DNA of 64,000 bases from assembly GCA_036674765.1 (NCBI GenBank), contig JARVKI010000022.1, positions 186,001-250,000 on the forward strand. The letters run 5' to 3'. Position 1 is the stretch's first letter. Each line of letters opens with the position of its first letter. A model generated the notes under the pieces. It saw nothing but the letters and a program-made list of their open reading frames with translations, was not told where the DNA came from and did no database searches. This document shows, in pieces, positions 1-11,162 of this stretch. This DNA is from Seiridium cupressi (lineage: Eukaryota; Ascomycota; Sordariomycetes; Amphisphaeriales; Sporocadaceae). The position numbers and the translations under genes were made by a program.

Positions 1-988
1 TCCTCGTTGTTCATTGATGGCTCCACTGGCTTTGTATCCGGATTGACGACGACCCCATCACGACCCCCATGTCGCCCGACACTGGTGACCGTGACTGCAC
101 CCCTGAAGACAAGTCTAAGGGGTAGCCAGACGAGCCACCATAATGGCCCATAGAGAAAACGGCGGAAGATCAGCCAAGCATTTGTAATTGCCAGCATGTA
201 GAATGAGGTCTGCAGATACCACGTATCACTTTTTTGGCTCGTCATCAGAGTGCTAAGCAGATCACGGCTGCTGGACAGCATTGTATCAAGTGAAGAGTAC
301 GACTCGCCGAGCTGCGCTAGTGCAGCTGTGCTCTCCTGCAACGTTTTGCGGGCGAAGTCGCTCCGTGAGAGCTCGGCGGCCATCATATCGTGCGTTCTGC
401 GGAGTGCCTGGGTGACGTCGCTACTCGAAGCGACCGCCTGGTCGTCCTTGCTCATCTCAGATCTCGGTTTCCTCCTCGGCTTCTCAATGGGCCTGGGCGA
501 AGATGTCCCTGAGTTTCTGGATGATCGAGGCTGTGAAAAGGAGGCCCACAGCAGTTCTCTTTCCCGCTTTTGGGCTTGCTTGAGGTTCTCTTTCGCCTGC
601 AGTTGCGCCTTACGGAGGAGGGGCCGCCAGCTAGGAGAAGCGTTAGTATGCCCGCCAGCTCGGGTCCTGTTGGGTGACATTCATACCTATGAAGCTCTCC
701 CTTCAGGCGTTCAGCGCCGTCCCTGAGCCTCTCCTTGTCATGCTGGAGCGTCTTGAAGGGACGAATATCCACGATCTCCTCCTGTAATAGCTCGAGATCC
801 TCCTCTTGCTCCTGAAGCAACTGGATGATCTCACTACTGAGCTCGTTGCTCGCTCCCTCGTCCAAGTCGCCGGACTGGAAATCGAAGTTGGCCAATCGAT
901 CGATGTGCTCTTTCAGCTGGGCAACAGCATCCTGCAGTAAAGCCAGTCTACCCTGCAGCTCGGATAAGCGCTCCATTGCGCGTTCCAT
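1..988 (-). CDS. sec20: Sec20-type SNARE, 3' end cut by window edge
   Basis: Endoplasmic reticulum Qb-SNARE for retrograde Golgi-to-ER vesicle fusion. Two exons are visible: 988-687 and 630 to beyond position 1. The 56-nt intron 686-631 has donor GTATGA and acceptor CTCCTAG. The start MERAMERLSELQGRL aligns with fungal Sec20 starts. Residues about 1-100 are coiled-coil and acidic (LLQEQEEDLELLQEEIVDI). Past the intron comes the Sec20 SNARE region (TQALRRTHDMMAAELSRSDF), then an aromatic membrane anchor (YMLAITNAWLIFRR, LWWLVWLPLRLVF). The stop codon and any HDEL-like retrieval signal lie outside the window. The divergent neighbour is the mL53 gene. Family assignment rests on recognition of the SNARE/anchor arrangement. 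Confidence 0.9.
631..686 (-). other. sec20 intron
   Basis: Donor GTATGA, branch-like ACTAAC, acceptor CTCCTAG. Removing it joins GELH to SWRPLLRKAQL in frame; without it the frame runs into unrelated sequence. Confidence 0.85.
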
Positions 989-1520
989 GACGAGTCGGCG
1001 CTGCAGAAAGCAGCTGGTCGGTACTCGCTTCCAATTCCCGAAGTATCGCTGAGGCCTTCGTTGTCGACTTGATGCTGTTTTTGTTCTACTATTGCCGACG
1101 CCTACGACATCTGTATAAACACTTGACCATGACCATTCACCAAGTCACCATGTGGGATACGTCGGAAAGCCAGCTGTTCGCACTTCCAAGGAAAGTGATG
1201 AATGCCTGACTTACACTTGGATTTGATTGGTGGTGGTCGCCGGTGACGTTGAAGGTACGGATCGCGTGGCATTAGCTCCCGCTTGCACCGCCACAAGCTC
1301 CCGACGCCACAGTAGATGCGCCAGGGTCGAGAAATCGCAAGATTTATTGACTGATTGATTGATTGCGCGACCGTCGCCAACAGCTCGAAGCTTTCCCATA
1401 AGCTCGGCAACTTTTCCTCGCTGCGGGTTTACTGTCGCACGACAGTCATGTGAGAGCCCTCCGAATTGCAGAGTCTTGCCACCCAAAGACGCTGACCTTC
1501 TACCTGCAGAAATCGCAAGC
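989..1520. promoter_or_regulatory. Divergent intergenic region sec20 / mL53
   Basis: 532 bp between two genes transcribed away from each other, so it must hold both promoters and 5' leaders. I see no clear TATA box or recognisable operator. Open frames here have no recognisable protein. Confidence 0.6.
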
Positions 1521-1879
1521 ATGATCACCAGGTTCATCACCGAGGTGAACACCAAGTTCAACCCCTTCTCGGCGGCCTCGAGGTCGACACGGCTATTCCT
1601 CGCAAACCTACCGGCAAACACTCGAGCCAATGGCGCCATGAAATTGACAACAAGCCTGTTGCCGCGGACATCGGCCGAGCCACCTACACTGATGGTCAAG
1701 TTCAGTATGTTTCCGGGACTCGAGGCAGTTGGAGCTGACCTAGGAGCTGACACTACTCAATAGAGGACGGCAAAGAAATGAAGCTGGACGGCGAGAAGCT
1801 GGGTATCAAGGGAATCATTGAGGAACTGGACCGACACTCGAGAGCGCTACAGAAGCAGGCCGATCTTACCGACGGTTAA
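1521..1879 (+). CDS. mrpl44: Mitochondrial large-subunit ribosomal protein mL53 (YmL44 family)
   Basis: Component of the mitochondrial 54S ribosomal subunit. Exons are 1521-1704 and 1764-1879; the 59-nt intron has donor GTATGT and acceptor CAATAG, giving 99 residues. The protein begins MITRFITEVNTKFNPF, continues through SRSTRLFLANLP and a thioredoxin-like strand PPTLMVKFKDGKEMKLD, and ends RHSRALQKQADLTDG, which is the fungal mL53 pattern. The ATG at 1521 is chosen because the upstream in-frame sequence (from 1359) is not conserved-looking and the known family starts MITKF. The short basic N-terminus fits mitochondrial import without a long presequence. Confidence 0.88.
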
Positions 1880-2602
1880 GCGGATTGATGGCACCACTTG
1901 GAAAATCAGCATTCGGCAGGCATTACGGCTTCTACACCAGGCACGATTCGCATGTCTATTTGTACTATACTCAGAATCATGTATTATAAGAGGGGTACTG
2001 TGTTGGCAGTGGCACGACCGATCCCCTATCATATTTCAAGGTAGCCGAGTCGTCGGTTCTGTAGGCATGCAGCTCACGTGCAGCCCTTGGGACCATGTAT
2101 ATCAGCCCTCTACGATACCAACAAGTTCGATTCGTCTACATCCTTGATCCTCGAGATAAACTCCATTGTGCCATATCGTGTAATCGTTACAAAATAACGG
2201 CAGACTCGCAAGATTGGCTTTTACAGATGTGAGGAATGCTGTGGGGTCCAGTTTCCGGGTTCAACCGCAGATCCAGATAGTAAGCAGCCACGAGTCTAGA
2301 AACAGTCTCAATATGCCCTTCGAGACTACATGAACATGTACCACTTTGGATTTGAGGGATACCCCAGTCGCGGAATTAATATAGAAGTGGCCCAACAATT
2401 GTCTAACCCAAGGGAAATCATGTTCGCATCACTAGACGGGACCCGGAGGATGTATATTATTTCTTTGTTTATTTGTCATGTATATCTTCAACCGACCAAG
2501 ATGGAGGTGTGAAGGTCCATATAAAGGGGTATGTGACCATCGGGTCTTTTATAAACCAGATATCAACCATTTGAGGGTTGTTTCAGATTTTGTTCATGGC
2601 AC
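1880..2602. other. Convergent intergenic region mL53 / ipp1
   Basis: 723 bp between two 3' ends. It holds only presumed 3' UTRs. I see no gene, repeat or RNA. Confidence 0.6.
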
Positions 2603-3666
2603 TTATGCGGCAGCACCGCTGATGAAGAACCACTTGTCTATCGAGCTGTCAATCTTGGCAGGGGGGAGCTCCTCGTTGGACGGGATAGGAGGCAGCTGGT
2701 TGGGGTCGACACGGCTGGGCGAGCTGGAAACAGTCAAGTTGGTGGTAGAGACACCGCCGGGCTGGGTCTTGCCGGTGAGGAGTCTGTCCCAAGCCTCAGC
2801 GCACTCTCGGATGACGTCCATGGCGTAGCTGGGGTTATGTTAGCCTTTGCAGCTACTTCTGGTTTCCACAATGCTCGACTTACGCCTTGTTCTTGCACTC
2901 GCCAGTGAAGGCGAACTGGTTCTCGGGCTTTCCGTCTGGAATCTTGTAGATACGGAACCACTCGTTGGTGGCTCGGAGCAGGCCAGGGAGGTGGCGCTCG
3001 ACGTCCTCGACGTCGTTGAGCTTGTGGGCCAATGGGTCGTTGACATCAACAACGATGACCTTCCAGTCAGTCTCGCCCTCATCGAGGAGAGCCATGACGC
3101 CCAGAACCTTGACCTGCTTGATCTGACCAATGTAGCCAACAAGCTCTCCGATCTCACAGACGTCGAGCGGGTCGTTGTCACCCTTGGCCTTGGTCTCGGG
3201 GTGAGTAGCATTAGGGTCTTCCCAGGTCTGTGCTTGGATGTGAGCATGCAGTAATAGATGTGGCTGAGTTTTGTGGCCTCACCTGGGGGAAGGCGCCGTA
3301 GTTCCAGATGTAACCCTTGTGGGGGAAGCAGTTGCGGACAAATCGAAGCTTTCCCTTCTTGATGTCCTGCTTGATGGGGTTGAGGAGCTCATCCTTGGAG
3401 ATCTGTACACGCTGGGGTCAGCCACGAGGCCCCAAAACGGCGGTTTCAATCAGGAGGAGGGGCGTGTCGGTGAGAACACTGACCTCGAGCTTGGCGTTGC
3501 TCCAACGGGGGATCTCGACGATCATGTTCAGGATGCCCTTCTCAGCGTCGGCGTACAGAGGAACATCGTGGAAGGCGGAGATGGGGACACCATCCTTCTC
3601 AATGTAGACGCGGTGCTCCAAGGTGTTGGGCGCAGCGACCTTGCGCACCGAATACTCGGAAGCCAT
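2603..3666 (-). CDS. ipp1: Inorganic pyrophosphatase (family I)
   Basis: Hydrolyses pyrophosphate to phosphate, pulling biosynthetic reactions forward. Four exons: 3666-3484, 3402-3283, 3227-2884, 2828-2603 (290 residues; yeast Ipp1 is 287). The introns of 81, 55 and 55 nt have donors GTCAGT, GTGAGG and GTAAGT and CAG acceptors. The family I signature [16 protein letters not shown] is present, with metal-ligand aspartates; other hallmarks are [30 protein letters not shown] and [17 protein letters not shown]. The start MASEYSVRK matches cytosolic Ipp1. The same frame stays open for 147 more codons to an ATG at 4107, and that extension looks like a mitochondrial presequence (see findings). Convergent with mL53. 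Confidence 0.96.
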
Positions 3667-4889
3667 TGTGGATGGCGAATCTGATGTTTGGTGGACTGGA
3701 CGAGAAGCAGAGCTCGAGAGATGTCGAGCGATTTGTGCAGACCTGTGGGACGCAATCTTGCCCGGGGAAAAGCTGCGGCTTGGGGAAGAAGAAAAAGATG
3801 AGGAGCGGGAAGATTGTGATTGTAATAGTGAACTGTTGTGACGAAGTTTGGCCGGAGGGGTGGCAGCAGAAGGAGGGGGAGGGGCTGCTGGTCCCTGGAT
3901 GCCAGATTGGTCGGCCAGCTTGGGCAAGCAGAGGCTGTGATTGGCCCGGGGCGTGGAAATTGTTAGTGTTTGGAGGAAGGAGACGCGGCTTGGGCTTTTA
4001 GCTACGAGAGGCAGGAGAGGTACATGTGGCGGAGTCCGTGATAGCGGCAATCTCTGCAAGTGGAAGGCTCTCTGCAGACTGGGCCCGGCTGCTCGTTGGG
4101 ACAGCATTGGACATGGAGACGCGGAAATCCAATGTTACGGAGGAAGGGGAGAGCCACCGCCGGCTTTATCGTACACTACGCGGCCGTGATTCCGGAACGG
4201 GATAATGGGTAATGTAGTTAACCACAGCTGGGGTCGGCCGGCTACAACGTCCTGTATCGTGACTTTTAACCTAGGTAAAGGTCGTGACAATGTACAGGCA
4301 CTGCCGGTCAGAACCTGCGAGAGTGGAGCGAGCCTTGGGTTAAATTTTAGTGGACGCAGCCCCAGGGGAGGGGGCATCACTGCCGATTGTTTTTGACCTG
4401 TGACGCGGGCCATGCCTGGCAACCCCGTTGGAAAGGATACCTCCCATAACAAAATTATACTCTCAATGCTTGGCAGAGCATAGGTAGGTTAGGTACACGT
4501 AGGTAAGGCTTGCGGTCAGCGTAGAGGTCGAATTGAAATTGATTTTTTGTCACCAGTTTCCTGGACTACATTATAGTCACGGTGTCCATTCTGAAAGCGG
4601 CCTTCCGACCAGGCCATATGTGTATTCCATGAGACTGTTTAACAGTGAAAATGATACATTCGCCCCTATTTTCATGTTCACATGAGTGATGTCGGCAATT
4701 TACAGGAAATGGCCTCCTACTCAACAGAGCTTATTAGTGGTTTGTGTGTAACCCAAGATCTGATTGATAAGATAACAATTCAGAGTCACCCCAAGCGGCG
4801 GAACCGGCCGCTGGACTTTTCTCTCGCGGAGGCATTCTTCGGCATCATGACCACTCAACACACTCTTTCCCACCATCGTCTTCCGTGTC
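3667..4889. promoter_or_regulatory. Divergent intergenic region ipp1 / dus2
   Basis: 1.2 kb between genes pointing apart. The first 440 bases carry the open, arginine/serine-rich frame continuous with ipp1. The rest has TAACCTAGGTA at about 4268-4278 and short TAGGTA/GTAGGT runs at about 4480-4505. No further gene is supported. Confidence 0.5.
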
Positions 4890-6247
4890 ATGTCAATTCT
4901 CAACCGGGTTTTTAGAAGCGCCATGACGACCGAACTCAAGAAGGTCCCGATCCCCCGTCGCGGTGTCGACTACAGGGGCAAAGTCGTGCTTGCGCCCATG
5001 GTGCGCTCTGGTGAATTGCCTTCGCGACTTCTGGCCATTCACTATGGCGCAGATCTCGTATGGGGTATGCGAATCCCTGGCTATTCAGCAACCTATTGCG
5101 CAAAGGCTAATGCTCTTTCTCAGGCCCTGAGACGGTCGACAAAGCCATGATTGGTACCACGCGAAAGATGCACCAAGATACAAATACCATCATGTGGACT
5201 CGGAAGCCCTCGCAGGGCGCGAAACAGCCAGCAGCCGACGTGAAGGAGAACATCATATATCAGATGCATCCAGAAAAGGAAGGACGCAAGCTCGTATTCC
5301 AGATGGGCACATCAAACCCCGACCTTGCCGTGCAGGCCGCAAAGTTGGTGGCGGCAGATGTGGCCGGCATTGATGTGAACGCAGGATGCCCGAAGCCGTT
5401 CAGCGTACACAGTGGAATGGGTGCTGCTCTGCTCAAGACACCAGATCTACTGTGCTCCATTCTCGAGGCACTAGTTACAAACGTCGCTTCTGAATATGAG
5501 ATCGGAATCAGTGTCAAGATCAGGATACTAGAAACAGCGGCCGAGACGGAAGCGCTTGTACGGAGACTGGTCGCCACTGGTATCACAGGCTTGACCGTCC
5601 ATTGTCGAACGACCCCCATGCGCCCTCGAGAGGCCGCTATTCGAGATCAACTGCGCATGGTAGCCGACATCTGCCATGAGGCCGGTGTCGCTTGCGTGAT
5701 GAATGGAGATGTGGAAAACCGCGACCAGGCGCTGCGCCTCATGGAGGAATTTGGCGTCGACGGTGCCATGATTGCCACATGCGCCGAGAAGAACTCTAGC
5801 TGTTTTCGGAGCCTCGCAGATGGAGGGGCTGCGCCCTGGAAGCAAGTAGTGGAAACCTATGTCCGATACGCCATCGAGGTGGAAAACAAGTTCGGCAACA
5901 CCAAATATTTGCTCTGCCATCTTGTTCCGGGAAAACAGCCAGAGTATAAGCTGATCAGCGCATGCAAGAGTTACACCAAGGTTTGCGAGATGCTCGGATT
6001 TGAGAGTCTCGTTGACAGGGCACGAGAAGTGGACGAAAAGCTTGGGATTGACCCTGAAAGTGGCCCGAAGAAAAACCAGCCGCAAGCACAGAAGAAAGCC
6101 AACAAGAGTGCCCTCGCAGCAGGTGGTCAGAAAGCCGACTATAGATCACAGACGAAGAAGCCTCTTTCGGCACGCGGTGTTGCGGTACAATCTGAGGCGC
6201 AAGCAGAACAACCTCAGTCATCGGAAGGGATAGCAATTCCAGTATGA
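4890..6247 (+). CDS. dus2: tRNA-dihydrouridine(20) synthase, Dus2/Smm1 type
   Basis: FMN flavoenzyme that reduces uridine 20 in the D-loop of tRNAs using NAD(P)H. Exons 4890-5064 and 5124-6247 (59-nt intron, donor GTATGC, acceptor CTCAG) give 432 residues; yeast Smm1 is 384. The TIM-barrel motifs are in order: VVLAPMVRSGELPSRLLA, FQMGTSNPDLA, DVNAGCPKPFSVHSGMGAAL (with the catalytic cysteine), VKIRIL, TVHCRTTPMRPRE, VMNGDVENRDQA and NTKYLLCHLVPGK. The last ~70 residues are lysine/glutamine-rich and probably disordered. Two in-frame starts exist: 4890 (MSILNRVFRSA) and 4923 (MTTELKKVPI). The upstream 11 residues are basic and amphipathic. Confidence 0.92.
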
Positions 6248-7379
6248 TTTGGTAGGGGCATATTGCATGGATAGCGGATATATTCAAGGGCATTAGAAAG
6301 GCGTTAGGGGCAAAAGACATACCCACTTGAAAAGAGATAGTAGATAGGAATTGCATTCACGCCCGTTGCGGTCATTTCGTGAACATACCATTATTTATTG
6401 AAGGAAACTTGGAACTCAGTTCTTTTGGCCTCTCGTTCACATACCATGTCATCGAATGCCCAACAGGGGCTATGCATGGATCCCCTTGCAGCTTTGCCAG
6501 TAACTGTCGATGCTGTACGATACGATACGGAAAGACACTACAAGTGACGTAGTTTGACAAATATCAACATCAGCTACAACTGGCATCTCGCCCTCTCCCA
6601 AAGGATGATGATAAACAGCTCCCTCCTTCCTCTCTATTAACAGCTGCCCCGTTGAATCTCAGGGCTGTAGCATAGACTCCTGGCAGACTAAATCGCTTCA
6701 TGGGGGATACTAACAGTATTTGCGACAATGGCGTTACGAACCGTATTATCCGTGAAATCCCGAACATGGTGTGAGCAATGTTAGGACATGATAAGTCTTT
6801 AGTTTGTCTGCATCTATGCATCGGTGAAAAGTCCCAGGAAGGTGGACAGCCAAGCCCACTTCCTCAGACTTACTACTAAAGTCTCCCAATCGTGTCCTAT
6901 CGAGAAGGGACAGTATTACCAAAATTCCATTCTAATGTAAGGCTTGAACTTCTCTAGCTCATACGAAACGGCAGGTTAGCAATGGATGTCCTACAGGGGG
7001 TAACGGATGGTATGCGACACCAGGCAACTGGAGCAGATGGGCGAGTCTCAGGTGTGCACGGCGGCAAGGGAATCAGCAATCTATTGTATATATGCTATGT
7101 GTAAGATTGCGATTTACATGGAGGCAACTGTGTGATGGAAACAGATAGCTAAACAACTTTACGTAAATAGAGAACCAGGAACAACAAACCTCCAGGTTTA
7201 GTCAAAATACAGCTCTTTGGAACATATCAGAATAACTTGGGAACCAATATCAGGGATGTAAACCCTACTCCACTACCATCAGTACATGAATTAAAAAAAG
7301 AAAAAAGAAAAAAGGGGAGAAATACGAGTCTCACACGATGGCTGGTTGCAGCTGATCGGGGAGCGGCATTGGCGACAAC
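6248..7379. other. Convergent intergenic region dus2 / RNA ligase
   Basis: 1.1 kb between 3' ends, moderately AT-rich, with an A/G-rich tract at about 7290-7318. No gene or RNA recognised. Confidence 0.55.
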
Positions 7380-8528
7380 TTATTCTCCATGCTTTAGAAG
7401 ATATGAGTTTGAGATTGCCTTGAAACTGAAGTCCCCACCAACCTCTTTAAGCACGATCCCCTCCCTCTTCTTCCCGTAAAGTCCCTTGCCTTCAGCCCGA
7501 GCAAGCAACCCGTCGACGGTGGTTGCAATGTCACCAAGACGGAAGTAACCGGTGACGGGGACGTGCTTGATTTCAAGCTGTCTGGCCATGACCTCCACCT
7601 CTTTGGGCTTGATATACTTCTGCTCGTCGATATCCCAGATGGAGAACAGGAAGAAGTCGTGGACGCCCTGAGGGAACCCTTCGAAGTTGCTCTGGACGGA
7701 GCTACCGCAAAGTTCGCCCTGTAGCGCGATATTGCGATTGAGCCCCGAGAGCTTTGCTGGAAGATTGTATTTCTTCGTGACCTCCCAAAACCACCGGCCG
7801 TTGGCATCGCTCTCCCTGAGGTCCGTATTCCGAGAACATACTCCGAAGCGGCCGTTGGGAAGAAGCGCTATCCTTTTCGTTTCGGTATCTAGCTCTGGAA
7901 GTAGTCCAATCTTCTCAGAGCCCTGCCGCAAGAAATACGCCGTCATGGAAGAGCCGTCCATCTTCGTAGTCTCCTGGAAGATACCATCCTTCCATCCATC
8001 GAACACGTTGGGAAGGTTCTGGACCCGTTCCTGATCGGTCCGATTGATAAAGAAGGGGAAGGGGATGGGGATGGTCACAGTTTTGTTTGTCCATTCGGCG
8101 GTGTTATTGACGACTTCCCACTTCACCACGTTGAGGACGTCCTCGAAAGACATGGCCCGGATTAAGGCCTCTGCTTCCTGCTTGCCGTGTTTGCCCTCTA
8201 AATCGCTCAGGACTGTCGTGATCTCGGGGAAAGTATCAAGGCTATCGAGGAGTCCCTGGGAGATCTGACCCTTCATTTTCATACTCTTGACTCGAAAGCC
8301 TCTCCGGTGATTCCAGTCAATGAAGTTCTTCTCAAGGAATGTCCACCTTGGGTCGGTAGCGGGAAGGAAACTGTCAATCTCGAAGAAGACGCCTAGGCCT
8401 CCTTCGTCAAACTGACCCTTCTTGACGATACAATTCCAGCCATCGACTATTGCCAGCTCAATTTTGTCTGCCCCTTTGATGGCCTTCACGGCGCCAACTC
8501 GCCGCACAGTTACGACTTTTCGAGACAT
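7380..8528 (-). CDS. RNA ligase, DRB0094/Rnl5 family
   Basis: ATP-dependent RNA ligase; family members seal nicks with 3'-OH and 5'-phosphate RNA ends through enzyme-AMP and AppRNA intermediates. One exon, 382 residues. Residues about 5-60 form the N-terminal OB-fold typical of this family (KIELAIVDGWNCIVKKGQF, GVFFEIDSFLP). The nucleotidyltransferase domain follows. Motif I is TTKMDGSSMTAYF with the lysine nucleophile about K189, then FGVCSRNTDLR, QGELCGSSV, a hydrophobic DFFLFSIWDI motif, motif IV EGIVLK (about 356) and motif V FSFKAIS (about 370). All expected catalytic residues are present, so it should be active. It is distinct from the fungal tRNA ligase Trl1, which has kinase and phosphodiesterase domains. 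Substrate unknown. Divergent from ppe1. Confidence 0.88.
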   Translation of the reverse strand: MSRKVVTVRRVGAVKAIKGADKIELAIVDGWNCIVKKGQFDEGGLGVFFEIDSFLPATDPRWTFLEKNFIDWNHRRGFRVKSMKMKGQISQGLLDSLDTFPEITTVLSDLEGKHGKQEAEALIRAMSFEDVLNVVKWEVVNNTAEWTNKTVTIPIPFPFFINRTDQERVQNLPNVFDGWKDGIFQETTKMDGSSMTAYFLRQGSEKIGLLPELDTETKRIALLPNGRFGVCSRNTDLRESDANGRWFWEVTKKYNLPAKLSGLNRNIALQGELCGSSVQSNFEGFPQGVHDFFLFSIWDIDEQKYIKPKEVEVMARQLEIKHVPVTGYFRLGDIATTVDGLLARAEGKGLYGKKREGIVLKEVGGDFSFKAISNSYLLKHGE

Positions 8529-9410
8529 GATGTATCAGAAGCAATAAAGATAACAAGAGGAGTAAGGACAAATTGCCATAGTCTCGCGAGAATAGGGCTG
8601 GCTTGATATCAAAGTCCAAGCAACACCGGCTGAGTCAACAGCGGAGTCCGCGGTGGCAGTGAGGACAGCCTATTCGTGCTCATAATACTGCGCCCCTTTG
8701 AACTGCTCGCCATGGGGTGTCCACAGGCATTATTATCCTTGGTCGGACCGAGACCGAGATTATATTCTCACTACATGGTTCAATCCAGATTATGTTGATC
8801 ATTGGGCGGAACCGTTTGGCATTCCCGTGTGGGTCAGCCCGTTGTGAAGACGCAAGCTCGGAATCGTTGCGAAAACGGACCTTTATTCAAAAGGCCGATA
8901 CCGATGATCTGGTTATTGGGTGGTTAAGAGCCCGCCATAGACTTGCGAGGGGTGGTTTTCGATTGATGTTTTCCGAGTTTCTAGATCAACTGCGCCGTGG
9001 CCCAAGATGATGGAGTTTGCCCGAGTAATTACCTACGTTGTATAAGAATTCTCAATGGACCCCCCCCTGAAAGCCAAGAAGTCAGGGTCCAAGTGGGATG
9101 ATGTCAACCCCACGGCCCCGGGCAACTCCAGAGGTTGCAAACACGTCTCTTTTCTCGGATGCAGGCAAAGCCATAGCATTAGCAATTCTAGGGATGAAAT
9201 ATGAGACAATGAATTCTCCAGCCGATCGGCTCTCTGTACCTTCAACAGTGATCAAGTCACTTCCGCAGGTAGCAAGCACAGGCAATCCATTATCCGTCCA
9301 TCACAGCACGCCGTGGGTGGCCCCACCCTAGAATCGCGTGCTCCAGGTCCATAGGAGAGCTCTGGTGACTATCCCTACATTGCAAGGACGACAACCCATA
9401 TTATCTTACG
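8529..9410. promoter_or_regulatory. Divergent intergenic region RNA ligase / ppe1
   Basis: 882 bp holding both promoters. No TATA box or known operator stands out, and short open frames here resemble nothing known. Confidence 0.5.
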
Positions 9411-10717
9411 ATGAGCGATCTGCAAAGAGCCTGGGCGAAATCTAGGCTGAGCGCCGGTGCGAGCCCGGACGCATTTGATGAGCGCGAGGAGCAAGACAGC
9501 TACGTCGGAGACCTACCCGAGATGCCCATCGAGGATGATTCCTCATCAGCGTCCTCTGCTTCTTCGACAGGCACTGTCATACCTTCGCCGAGTAGAAATC
9601 TGTTCGCGAGGCCAGAAGGGTACGTAGAGCTCCTCGACGGAGACTGAATGGAAATTGTGCTGACGCAGAAGACAGTGTACCCAGAGGCCGCGCACTGACT
9701 CAGATACCGTGGACGACTTACTTTGAAAGAGAGCTATTCCTCAAGGCCTCGGACAACAGTGCATCGAGCCCGACGCTGCATACATACCTCACCTCGCCAG
9801 TAGGCAAAGGGCCGCTATTCGTCATGCATCACGGCGCGGGCTCATCAGGTCTCTCCTTTGCCGTCGTCAGTTCAGAGATACGGAAGCGCGTACCGACGGC
9901 CGGCATACTGTCACACGATGCCCGAGGCCACGGCGAGACCACTGCGTCTGATGGGGAACTTGATCTGAGTCTCGCTACATTATCGAGCGACCTCTTGGCT
10001 GTCATCATGAAGACAAGGGCGGAGATGAAGTGGCAAGAGCTCCCCCAGATCATACTCGTGGGACACTCGCTCGGCGGTGCCGTGGTGACGGAACTGGCCA
10101 AGTCAGGGGCACTCGGAAACTCGCTACTCGGGTATGCGGTGCTCGACGTGGTGGAAGGCTCGGCCATAGATGCGCTGCAAAGTATGCAAACTTATCTATC
10201 CACGCGCCCTACCGGGTTTGCATCGCTCGAGGCCGGTATAGAATGGCACGTGAGGTCGCGGACAGTTCGCAATGCCGTCTCGGCTCGCACCAGCGTGCCC
10301 GCGTTACTGAGATACTCGGAGAGAGAAGGTGACCCGAGGCCATGGAGGTGGAGAACAGATCTCGCCAGCACACAGCCCTTCTGGGAGAACTGGTTCGTGG
10401 GTCTGAGCAAGAAGTTCCTCGGTGCACGGGGCGGAAAGCTACTGCTCCTCGCTGGAACAGACAGGCTGGACACGGAGTTGACAATCGGTCAAATGCAAGG
10501 TACGCATCTTTGCTCGGATAACCACCATTCACAGTTACTGACATGGCCAGGAAAATATAACTTGCAAGTTTTCCCAGAGGCTGGCCACTTCATCCACGAG
10601 GACCTACCCGAGAAGACGGCAATATCTCTTGTAGATTTCCACAAGCGCAACGACAGAACTGCTCTCGTGTTACCTCCCAAGGTGTCCGAACTCCTGAAGC
10701 AGGGAAAGAAAATTTAG
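9411..10717 (+). CDS. ppe1: Protein phosphatase methylesterase 1
   Basis: Alpha/beta hydrolase that removes the methyl ester from the C-terminal leucine of PP2A catalytic subunit. Exons 9411-9619, 9676-10499 and 10551-10717 give 399 residues. Residues 1-70 are acidic/serine-rich and disordered (DDSSSASSASSTGT). The core shows IPWTTYFERELFL, the oxyanion region MHHGAGSSGLSF, the nucleophile elbow LVGHSLGGAVV, LLLAGTDRLDT (acid loop) and the catalytic histidine in FPEAGHFIHEDLPEK. For intron 1, the acceptor at 9675 (GACAG) is the one that restores VPRGRALTQIPW. Intron 2 is only 51 nt, a multiple of three without a stop, so unspliced mRNA would add 17 residues just before the catalytic histidine loop. 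Confidence 0.93.
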
Positions 10718-11162
10718 TTCCAATAGGCCCATCTGACCGATGGTATATAATCCAACAGGAGCTTGTCTCCGGACCCTGGATTCTCTATGCTAGACTTTCA
10801 TTCTGTTGCTTCGGTATTTCCAATCTTGCTTCCATATACCCCTGCGTCATGTGCCCTCGTCTGTCAGACCGTTCGTCTGCAACTTGTACTTCGGCCATAG
10901 TTGTGGGAAGCCTTCAGGTTCTTCTTTTTCTTTTTCTCTTTAAGCAGCAGCTCGTACGCAGTGGCATCTTTACAACTCACCTAGGCCTTCCAATGCCTGG
11001 ATGGACGGTGTCGGTCAGTGCCCTTCGCACAAGTTCTCACTGAAGTCTTTCAATGTCGAAGATCAGCTGGCGACCCCAAAGCATCGAATGCGCACGGCCA
11101 AGGCTTGTCGAGACTCCAAATCCTTGGGGCCCCGTATCCCTGGAATGAATCATTATGGATTT
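10718..11162. other. Convergent intergenic region ppe1 / sld5
   Basis: 445 bp, presumed 3' UTRs. Nothing else seen. Confidence 0.55.

Noticed and set aside
2478..3254. Long plus-strand frames opposite ipp1
   Set aside because: Antisense shadows of a highly biased gene; the minus-strand protein is unambiguous.
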